From Haematococcus lacustris (Eukaryota > Chlorophyta > Chlorophyceae > Chlamydomonadales > Haematococcaceae): a DNA stretch of 64,000 bases. Every line of letters starts with the position of its first letter. Position 1 is the stretch's first letter. This document shows positions 44,201 to 52,388 of the stretch, in pieces. Location: NCBI GenBank assembly GCA_030144725.1, contig JASKMD010000017.1:114501-178500 (forward strand). Reading direction: 5' to 3'. The position numbers and the translations under genes were made by a program. Below the pieces are notes generated by a model. It saw only the letters and a list, made by a program, of their open reading frames with translations. It ran no database searches and was not told the origin of the DNA.

Positions 44201-46206
44201 TGGATGACAAGATGATCGCCCGCATCCTGCAGGTGAGACACTGAGCCGCCCCTGGCCTTCCCTAGGAAAGAGTGAATGAGATATCAGGAAAGAGTGAAAG
44301 AAACATCAGGAAAGAGTGAAAGAAATATCAGGATAGAGTGAGAGAGTTCCTTGCTTGGCTGGCTGGCTGCCTCGCTGCACCCATAGCCTTAGGTCCAGAT
44401 GTCTGGTCACCCTTGCAATAGGCCCTTGCAAGCAGCGTGCCCTGCAGGTGTCTGGCTAGCCCCTGGCTCGCCCTGCATCACCACTGCTTCCGTCCACCAT
44501 GGCGCTGCGGCAGACTGGCAAACTGGCAGCCCTGATGCCCGGCTCAATAGTCATGAGCACCTGGCCATTGCAGCTATACCTTGTTCCTAGAGCTGGCGAC
44601 CCTCTCCCTACCCTGACCCTGCGCTGCCACATCCGTGATTGGCCCGCCTGCTGCCCTGCCCTGGCCTGGTCCTCCAGGAGTATCGCATCCACAACTGTGA
44701 GCTGCTGTTCAAGGAGGACATTGGAGTGGATGACCTGATTGACCTGATCGAGGGCAACCGCCGCTACATCAAGTGCCTGTATGTATACAACAAGGTCGGG
44801 CAGCAGGGGGGCAGGGGGGCAGGGGGGTGGGGGGTGCACATGCAGGGCGGGCTGGGGCATGCAGGAGGTGGGAGGGCAGGAGGGGGTGTAAGGGGGAGGG
44901 AGGTGGGAGGGCAGGAGGGGGTGTAAGGGGGAGGGGGGTGGGAGGGCAGGAGGGGGTGTAAGGGGAAGGGAGGTGGGAGGGCAGGAGGGGGTGTAAGGGG
45001 GAGGGGGGTGGGAGGGCAGGAGGGGATGTAAGGCCCCACAGCTTGGGGCCTGAGAATGGTTATGGCAGCGCTGCTGCATGAGCTTGTTTGTGCCCTGTGG
45101 GGTGTTTGCAGTGGATGATGATGGGTGAAGATTGACACGGTCACACTTACTCCCTGGCAGTTGGTGGTGGTTATACCATGGTGCCCCATGTGCTGGGTGG
45201 CAGGTGGACATGGCCAGCATTGAGGAAGTGGATGAGATCGCACACCGCCCCAACAGCGTGCCCATCAGCTGCTCCATGAACCTGAACATGGATGGCCTGC
45301 TTTGTGCCATCTGGGATGCCATGGCCCTGGTGGGTGCCTCCACACGACCTCTGTCAGTGGCAGAAGCACCTGCCAGCGTGCTTGCCAGCATTGTAGACAT
45401 GCTAGCCGTTCCATACCTGAGGCATGCCGTTCCATACCTGAGGCATGAGGCGTGTTCAAGCCTTGTGTGTACACCCCCTATTAATGTGCCACCACCCGGT
45501 GCTGCCCACTGGCTCTACTCTCCCTTGTCGCTGGCCTGCCTGCTGCCAGGTGCGGTGCTACACCAAGAAAGTGGGAGCTAAGCCAAACTTTGGAGACCCT
45601 GTGGTGATGACCCAGGACCGGGGCGGCACTACTGTGGAGGCCCTGTGCCGCCAGGTGGAGGCCGAGGGCCGAGGCCAGGGCCAGGGCCAGGGCCAGGGCC
45701 AGGGCCAACATGGTCAGCGAACGGATGCGGCCTTCATTGCTGCTGCAGCCATTGCTGTCCCTGCTGCTGGCACCTGTGCAGGTGCATGCGAGCTTGGTCA
45801 CCGAGTTCAAGTACGCTCTGGTGTGGGGCACAAGCAGCAAGCATTATCCACAAAGGTAGGCAACAGCATGCGCCTGCTGGTTCCATCCATAAACCTTTGC
45901 AAGAAGACCACGGCATAGCTTCAAGCTGGACTGCCTGGGTGGTCTCGCGGCCCCGCGCACTCGTACGACATACTTGCCGCGAAGTAACGCGGTTCGACGA
46001 CTGAGGCACTGGTCAAGGCAATGAGCTTTCCCACTCACTGCAGATGTGGGCTGACGCATAAGCTGGAGGATGAAGACGTGGTACAGATTGTGAAAAAGAA
46101 GGTGAAGACGGGAGAGGATGGACGAGGACGGTTTAAGAATGTAGGCGCTGGAGCGAAGCCGGACAGGATTGCGGATCGAGAGAAAAAGGCAGCCCTCAAG
46201 TCGTAG
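41250..46206 (+). CDS. DRG2: Developmentally regulated GTP-binding protein 2 (DRG2), 12 exons
   Basis: Exons read 41,250-41,312, 41,474-41,551, 42,095-42,155, 42,509-42,624, 43,039-43,113, 43,471-43,589, 44,124-44,232, 44,678-44,794, 45,204-45,329, 45,550-45,654, 45,782-45,855 and 46,044-46,206, all GT-AG and in phase. Motifs in order: [20 protein letters not shown] start; G1 GFPSVGKSS split across exons 3/4; G2 region [12 protein letters not shown]3 DLPGIIEGA; switch GKGRGRQV; G4 NKVD across exons 8/9; SCSMNLN as G5. A TGS domain follows ([11 protein letters not shown] to [12 protein letters not shown]). [18 protein letters not shown] and the S-x-NST-x-x-LTQ stretch mark DRG2 rather than DRG1. 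The protein is an Obg-family GTPase associated with ribosomes in the cytoplasm, normally working with a DFRP partner. The C-terminus extends about 30 basic residues past the usual end ([19 protein letters not shown]). Confidence 0.95.
42163..42232. repeat. CCCCCG and CGCACC hexamer repeats in DRG2 intron 3
   Basis: A run of CCCCCGC then CGCACC units starts eight bases after the exon-3 donor and leaves little normal intron sequence at the 5' end. Confidence 0.85.
42731..42978. repeat. (CCCCTC)n, about 41 units, in DRG2 intron 4
   Basis: Pure hexamer array between exons 4 and 5. The opposite strand is GGGGAG repeated, a polypurine tract able in principle to form quadruplex or triplex structure. 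It sits in the sense intron of an essential-type gene, so the pre-mRNA is C/U-only for 250 bases. Confidence 0.95.
43976..44000. repeat. Short interstitial TTAGGG repeat in DRG2 intron 6
   Basis: GGGTTAGGGTTAGGGTTAGG reads three to four perfect TTAGGG units. Too short to be a chromosome end; it could mark a repaired break or be chance in a G-rich intron. Confidence 0.8.
44264..44349. repeat. ~27-bp tandem repeat in DRG2 intron 7
   Basis: AGGAAAGAGTGAA(A/T)GA(A/G)A(T/C)ATC units, about three and a half copies, with a final AGGATAGAGTGAGAG variant. Confidence 0.8.
44800..45030. repeat. G-rich ~35-bp minisatellite in DRG2 intron 8
   Basis: GGTGGGAGGGCAGGAGGGGG followed by TGTAAGGGG(G/A)A recurs about five times. 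It begins close to the exon-8 donor, which is GTCGGG rather than GTGAGT. Confidence 0.85.
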
Positions 46207-46994
46207 GACCTAAGTTGCATCAATCATCAATTAAGCAAGCCTGATTTGCATCGACGCCATTTCACACTTCGGTAACCAATAATTTATACTTGGTATTGGT
46301 CACCTGAAGGCAAAGCGACGGGTGGACATGCCATTTTTCGAGCTAGCAGACTTGACATGCGAGCGCGTACAAAATGGCAGAGATTGTGTAAGTTATGCCG
46401 GGTGTGTGATTCCTCCTGCCACTTCGTTATTCATGCCGTTTTCATGTACATGACTGTGGTGACCTATTATACATTCACCAAGGCAAATGCATTACACTTT
46501 CATGCAAGGCACATGTCAATCGAACCCATTCACATGTTGCACTGCCTGACCATCACTGCCTGAACATCCCATACCAAAGCATTCTAGAGGCGTCAGTGAA
46601 AGAATTGAACCAATTGTTTTGGGCACTTGCACTGACACGCAAGCAGTGGTTATGCATGGCATACATGCCCAGATTCACTTGCAATGGCGAGTTGACCCTG
46701 GCAGAACCTTGCGGGGTTGTGAGACGTGCTGATATACCCAGCAGCAGTGAGGGTGACCTGTGCCAATCCTTACTTGCCACGTTTTGGTAGCAATACATGG
46801 CTTCCTTCCTGGCATGAATGAGCTTTTACTAATGCTCGCGCTGCCTCTCCTGTGCATGCTCCTTGCCCCCTACACATGGTGATGCTGCTGACCAGCATTC
46901 CGTCTGACCTGCGCTGCAACCAGTCTGGTGTCAGCGTCTTGTGGTGGGGCTGTACCTGTCTAGCTGTCCAGCTGCACACAGACACACACCCTTC
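46207..46994. other. Convergent intergenic interval between DRG2 and the ACT-domain gene
   Basis: Contains the two 3' UTRs. No gene motif. No clear polyadenylation consensus (TGTAA) was assigned with confidence. Confidence 0.4.
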
Positions 46995-48301
46995 TCAATA
47001 TGACTCCTCCTTTGCAACTTCATTCAAGGATAGGTAGTACTGCAGCGCGTTGGTGACCAGTGTCACCATGGGGGGAGTCAACGGCTCACCATGGTAAGTG
47101 ATGAAGAACTCATCCTGGGCTTGTGTGCCCACTGTGTCCACCTGCGACAATTGCCAACATGTTGTTTGGAAGGTACAGGAGGACCTAACAGGGGGCCATG
47201 TGTCATGCAATCCAGTCCAGCTCTTTGCAGTGTGCATGTGGAACAAAGCCTGTGTGTGAGCTTGTGTACAGGCCCAGGCATGACATGGCACAACAGTCTA
47301 TAGTCGCCAAAAGCAGAGCAGCGTTAGTCTACCGACTTGCAGTAGCTTGAGGACCTGGCGAGCTCGTTGATGAACCTCACCTCAGCAGACACCACATTCA
47401 AGTTGATGTCCTTGAGCACACGCACAATGTCTACCAGCAGACCTGGCCGATCAGATGTAGTTATCTTCAGGACGCTTGCTGCGCCGTTGGGTGCTTCTGT
47501 CACATCAATCAGGGTCTGCACCACTGAGCGCCTTCGGCCCAATGGCTGTGTAAGCTCCGAGTCTGACGGCTTCCCTCCAGACAGGCTCTGTGCACTCTCC
47601 TGCTCGACAAAGCAACGAAGAGTTCTTTGTGCTCCTGTGCTGAGCACCAGGATGATCATGGGAGTGCAGCCCAAGCAGAGCACAAACTGCAGACTTACGG
47701 GGTATGTCGCCACAAGCAAGTTCAAGACAGTCATGCGAATTTCCTCTAAGCGCGCACTCTTGACAATCTTTTCGCTGGTGTCGGCCTCGGTGAGGTAGAA
47801 GGCGTTTATGGTTGACCCAGACTTTCCGCTGACAAGCTTGGCGCGACGGATGTTTAGGTTCAAGTTCTTCAGCGCGGTAATCTGAAGGACGCCCAGCACC
47901 ACACAGTCAGCGGCATCGCATGCCAGAAGTCAAGAAAGCTGGTGCTGACTAAGACCTCACCGTTTCAAGCAACTCGCCGAGTTTGTCGCCATACTCCACC
48001 GTCACTAATGTCGCAAACGGATCGGTAAGGTTGTCGATTTTTACGACAGGTGTGGGCACAGGCTTGGCAGGTGCCCCAACCGTGGCTTGAGCCCTGCATA
48101 GTGACTGCCATACAGTGCGTCGCTATCGTTGTCAGGGCTGTAGTTCACCTTCTCCCTGCTTGCACCACCTGCCTGGCGACGACACGCATTGCTCGGCTGT
48201 GCACTAGCGGACACGATGGGGAGAAATCCAATAGCCTGCACCCTCGCGACAAGAGTCACGTTCAGCACGAGGGCCGCTTGCACTGAGCGTGTCGCGGGCA
48301 T
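46995..48301 (-). CDS. ACT-domain repeat protein, ACR11/ACR12-like (plastid)
   Basis: Minus-strand exons: 48,301 to about 48,160 (start MPATRSVQAALVLNV, transit-like, then ASAQPSNACRRQAGG), about 48,092-47,961, 47,881-47,699, 47,599-47,381 and 47,141-46,995; the first join is uncertain. The first ACT domain reads KIDNLTDPFATLVTVEYGDK, LGELLET, ITALKNLNLNIRRAKLVSGK, then EIRMTVLNLLVATYPES. The second reads SVLKITTSDRPGLLVDIVRV, LKDINLNVVSAE, then DEFFITYHGEPL and LVTNALQYYLSL. The order TD(P)xATxVxVxxGDxLGxLL and YxPES is that of plant ACR11/12, which act in the chloroplast and, in Arabidopsis, activate glutamine synthetase GLN2. About 250-270 residues, normal for the family. Which of the two it matches is not decided. 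Confidence 0.85.
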
Positions 48302-48545
48302 TTTACCTCTTAGACAAGGCTGAAGTACTAGGAAGCCGAGCAGCATGAGGTGCGCAATGTGTACTAGGACGAGGTGCTGAGCCCGCTACCACGCCGGTCT
48401 GGAGGCTTTTCTGCGCCGTCAACAGCGCTGACACCATCCTTGCTAGCGAAGCAACAGTATCGGGGAGCGATGCGTTGGGCAGCTCTAAGCTGCATGCCAC
48501 ATGAGGAAACGGTCACGCTCAACTCAAGATTTGTCCTGCTACGGT
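48302..48545. promoter_or_regulatory. Upstream region of the ACT-domain gene
   Basis: 244 bp between the start codon of the minus-strand gene and the hAT element. The transposon insertion thus lies in the near promoter. No specific element identified. Confidence 0.35.
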
Positions 48546-49809
48546 CAGGCCTGTGCGATACGGGGTTACGGGTTACGGATACGCTTACATTACTTACCGT
48601 AGCTCAGTAAGCACACGCGTAAGTTCCGCCTAACCGATCTGTAAGTTCCGCCGTAAGGGGGCCCATGCAAACATGCGGGCCATCTTTTTCGCTTCTCCCC
48701 TTACGCCTTCCCTGCCTCCTCCAACCCTGCTTCACCTGTTTCCTTTAACTTTGTTTACTCATCGAGCCTATCTGCTTCCGAGTGTTTAGTACTTAGCACG
48801 CAGCTTACACCCAACCATCTGCATAAGCATCAACGTCTCTCATCAACGTCTCTCATAAGCATCAACGTCTCACGTGCCTAAGCAGGTCTGCACTGTGACA
48901 GCACCTGCTGAGCTGCTGGGCTGCTAGCCCCCCAAACCCTCCCCTTCTCATGCATGCGATGGTCTGCATGAGGGTGGGGCAATAGGCAACAAGTTAGCAA
49001 GGTGCATACGCTATACCAAGACAAGGCAGGGCAGGGCAGGGCAGGCTGGGAGGGGGGGGGCAGGCTGGGAGGGGGTGGGGCAGGGCTGGGAGGGGAGGGG
49101 CAACCCAAGGCTGGGAGGGGGTGGGGTAGGGCGGGGCAGGGCAGGGCAGAGCAGGGTTGGGCATGGCACCTTTCAGGTAGAGGTCCTGCACATGCAGCTG
49201 GCACGGCAGACCCAGGACTTTGGGGTACTTTTCCTCAACAAGCCGCCAGAGCGCCTTGTGTGTGCTGGGGGTGTCTGTCACCAGTGCGCACACCTTGCCA
49301 TCCTGCACATCAATTCAATGGAAGCACCAACGCTTTGAGACTAGTGAACGACAGCAATGCCTAATCATGATGACGAAGAAGCACACTGCTTGTGCCGCAC
49401 CAGGTTGTGCTTAATCATGGTCTCTTCAAACTTGACCCGAATTTGCGCCGAAGTGCCTGTGATACCAGACCGGTGTGCTAATGTTGGGCTGGTCGGTCCG
49501 GCTGCGCTTTCTGAGCGGCCCGGAGACGCCGGGGATTTGCCGCACATCCTCTGCAGTGGCCATGGATGACCGGCGCAAAAGTGTCAACATCTGCAGACGC
49601 TGAGTGGCGCGTGGTGACCCTAACTCCATCGCAATGGATGTGCGCTCGTCGCGACACACTGATGTTGCTGTGGGGCCTGAAGGTCACAGGGTGCTTCACA
49701 CATACGGGAAGCGGTTGGTTCCGGACTTACCCCGTATCGCTTACGGACATACTTACTTACGGGTTACCAGCCGGATATCAGTAACTTACCCCGTATAGTC
49801 ACAGCCCTG
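48546..49809 (-). mobile_element. hAT transposon, 1.26 kb deletion derivative with 8-bp target duplication
   Basis: Ends CAGGCCTGTG-x-x-ATACGGGG at 48,546 and, inverted at 49,809, CAGGGCTGTG-x-x-x-ATACGGGG. The octamer GCTACGGT is exactly duplicated outside (48,538-48,545 and 49,810-49,817). Both ends are followed by many TTACGG, CTTAC and CCGTAA motifs. A minus-strand piece of a DUF659-type hAT transposase lies inside. The combination of ends, 8-bp duplication and protein remnant makes the hAT call secure. The element is too short to be autonomous. Confidence 0.9.
49165..49308 (-). pseudogene. hAT transposase remnant (DUF659 segment)
   Basis: The frame reads DGKVCALVTDTPSTHKALWR then LVEEKYPKVLGLPCQLHVQD and LYLKG. 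This matches the VVTDN-x-x-x-C/H-x-A-x-x-x-LE-KYP-x-x-x-x-x-PC-x-x-H-x-x-x-L-x-x-KD pattern of DUF659 in hAT transposases; D of VTD and the C-x-x-H are kept. It ends at a possible donor (AAAG|GTGCC). Rest of the enzyme (RNase H core, dimerisation region) is not present; the adjoining sequence is G-rich repeat. Confidence 0.75.
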
Positions 49810-49833
49810 GCTACGGTGCAAGTTCACTGCGGC

Positions 49834-50036
49834 CATGCTTCAGCACATTGAGGTCCTCGGATAACCATGTTCAGAGTCACGGTGGAAGGTGCCAGCTTGT
49901 TGTCAGCAATAGACCCAGACATTAGAAAATGCTGGTACCAGGTAGAGGTACGACCTTGGACAACTGCTTTTTAGTCTTCACATTGGCTGGTCAAGGGCTG
50001 CCTCCTTGTTGACGTACATTTGCTTGCATACAGTTG
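49834..50036. repeat. Direct repeat flanking the Fanzor locus, left copy
   Basis: Imperfect copy of 51,930-52,105. Shared blocks: CAGCACATT(G/C)AGGTCCTCGG, then AACCATGTTCAGAGTCACGG, then GCTTGTTGTCAGCA(A/G)TAGAC, then CTTCACATTGGCTGG. On the minus strand both read MSGS-x-ADNKLA then TVTLNMV-x-RGP-x-CA, so it may derive from a coding exon. The left copy has about 27 extra bases near 49,945. Confidence 0.8.
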
Positions 50037-50295
50037 AGCGTGACCGTTTCCTATTAGAGCTGACAACTCCTGAACCCCACAGCCCTCATGCTACACCAAA
50101 ATAAAGCATGAGTTGGAATCGAACCTGGCTGCGAGCTCATCATTGTAAAGGCTACCGACAGTGTGCCTAATGCCCACTTCAGCTCAGCCTTCTGGCGTGT
50201 GTGCCTGTTGCCAGTGCCTGCACCTGTGCCACACACATCCCCTTTGTTAGGGGTTCATTGTTTTTTTTGTTGGGGTTGTCTTGAGCTGTAGCTGG

Positions 50296-51765
50296 CTATT
50301 GTTGCAGCTTGCGCTGCCACTTGAGCAACAGGGGCTTGTCGGCTATCTCCACCCACTCCTGGCCTGGCTGGCCTGGCTTTGGCATGGCTGGGCGGTTAGT
50401 CCAGTAGCACAGCTCAGTGGGGCGAGGCCCTGGGCCGACTGCACAGCGGCGGATGTTCAGCGCGGCTGACACGTCCCGGTCGTAGAACCTGCTTATGGGT
50501 GTGGGAGATGCATCATGCATGACGTCAATTCATGTGTCATGTCATGTGGGATATGCTCATGTCATGCACATGTGTAGGGTTGGGTCATTGCTTACCTGGT
50601 GATGTTGTTGATGCTTGTTAAGCACATCAGGCCCCGGACTTGGGAACGCTTCGCCATGCTTTTCACTGGCCGCAGCCACCTGCATGGACACATGGGGCAA
50701 TGCACATTTGTAAGATGTTATATCTTGACCCTACCTAGTCACCTTGACTCCACCACCTCCCAACACTGCCAACAACCCCCTATCCTCACCCCCCTCACCT
50801 GAAGGACTCAGGCGGCGTGTCAAGGAGGGTCTCACTGGGGGTGTTGTCGGCTGAGCTGACCCGGCTGGTTCGGAACTCGTCCACCAGCACCACACGCTCT
50901 GGCCTGAACTGCTTCATTGCCTCCTTCCGCATCTGGCTGACAGGGACGCCCCTGCAGCCAATGGTGCCGCTGCCATTGAAGCCAGCTGCCCCATAGGCCA
51001 GGGCCAGGATGCGGTCCGGCCACAGCTTCTGTGCCTGCTTCTTGACCTGCAGCCACATATAGCAAGACACAGTGGCATACATGTGTAAGGTCAGGTATAG
51101 CAGCAGCAACAGATGCAACAACAGCAGCAGCTGGCTAGGTGAGCTGACTGTGGTTGGCTGCCGCCGAGCTCGTGGGTTAGGGTTATTGGGCCTTACCTTG
51201 GCCCAGAACGAAGCCACCACGCGCATCTTGCCACAGTACAGCCTGAACCTGGCGTTGGCCCAGCGGCCCAGACCTCGGCCCACATGGCGTCGTACGTCTC
51301 CAGGACGGTGTCGGCGAACCGCCGGTACGAGGCCAGCGAGCTGGGCTTGCTGCTGACCTTTGACAGGGCTGTGAGCTGCGTCTTCACCGTGGCCAGCCAG
51401 ATCTTGGTCGCCTGGGCCTGCCGTGTGATGCCGCTGTCGCGGTAGTACTGCCCGGCGGTTAGCGTCCAGTGCCGTACGGACACCACTGAGCCGTCGGCGC
51501 TGCGCTCCTCGTGCGCCACCGTGGCCATATTCGTCTTGCCCGGGTCCACGCCAAGCCACTCCGCGTGGTGGGCCAGCGGGTTGACTGCGCCCATGCCCTT
51601 GCTCATCCGCGGCAGCTTGGCGGGTGGAGCTGCAGGCTTGGGCCGCAGGAACATCACGCTGATGGCGACTCCATCGGTGTGCACGACCTGATCGAATCTG
51701 TGCTTGGGGCTGGCGAGCTTTCGGCGGCGAGGGTCAGGCAGCAATGCATCCCACCGGCTGGCCAC
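50296..51765 (-). CDS. Fanzor RNA-guided nuclease homologue (TnpB-like), 5'-truncated, one frameshift
   Basis: Minus-strand exons 51,765-51,197, 51,046-50,799, 50,679-50,596 and 50,488-50,296 join with good GT-AG sites. RuvC-I is AEWLGVDPGKTNMATVAHEE (catalytic D). RuvC-II is ERVVLVDEFRTSRVSSADN (catalytic E). RuvC-III is RFYDRDVSAALNIRRCAVGP (catalytic D, split at exon 3/4). The C-terminus is PTELCYWTNRPAMPKPGQP to KLLLKWQRKLQQ-like. Upstream, SRWDALLPDPRRRKLASPKH and VVHTDGVAISVMFLRPK are the usual pre-RuvC strand. About 380 residues against 500-700 for complete Fanzors: the N-terminal REC/WED part is missing. Near 51,255 the frame shifts between MWAEVW and RWANARFRLYCGKMRV, by a lost base or sequencing error. 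Family members are nucleases guided by a transposon RNA. Confidence 0.85.
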
Positions 51766-51929
51766 CTGCAGCCACCATAAACACCACCAAGGCACCTCAT
51801 CTGAAGGCTGGCAGAAGGCTCATAAGGCAGGCACAAGGCAGTTAACAACACACATGGCAACTGACTGAGCAAAGGCTGGTACCTGACTGCAAGGAGCACT
51901 CACCGTGCTGTTTGCAGGCCCAGCAATGT

Positions 51930-52105
51930 ACCATGCTACAGCACATTCAGGTCCTCGGGTAACCATGTTCAGAGTCACGGTGGGAAGTGCGAGCTTGTTG
52001 TCAGCAGTAGACCCAGACATTGCAAAATGCTGGTTCTGCTTCGTAGTCTTCACATTGGCTGGCCAAGGGCTGCCTCCTGGTTGATGTAAATCTGCCTGCA
52101 TACGG
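51930..52105. repeat. Direct repeat flanking the Fanzor locus, right copy
   Basis: See the left copy at 49,834-50,036; the two bracket the Fanzor sequence in the same orientation, 1.9 kb apart. Minus-strand reading MSGSTADNKLALPTVTLNMV. Confidence 0.8.
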
Positions 52106-52388
52106 TACCTATATCCCGTGTTGCTATCCCACCCTCCCCGTCACAGCAATGCCAAGGCCTACAAGTGAGCGGCTACGGCTGTATACACACGGTGGCTGTG
52201 CTTCGTCTCTTTTGTGTCCTACCTCGCTCCTTGCTGGTGGGGCAGGAGCTCACTCAGAGCAAGCCATGCAGCTTCGGGCGTCACTTTTCCGTGCATGACG
52301 TTATTATTCGGTACTCCTGAACCCCACATGCGTGCATGACGTGAGGGCGAGGTATTCGGTGCCCACGCTGCCCAGTTCCAAAGAAAAC
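52106..52388. promoter_or_regulatory. Upstream region of UBP6
   Basis: 280 bp between the Fanzor-flanking repeat and the UBP6 start. CGTGCATGACGT motifs occur at about 52,291 and 52,333 (GTGCATGACG twice). Promoter by position only. Confidence 0.4.
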
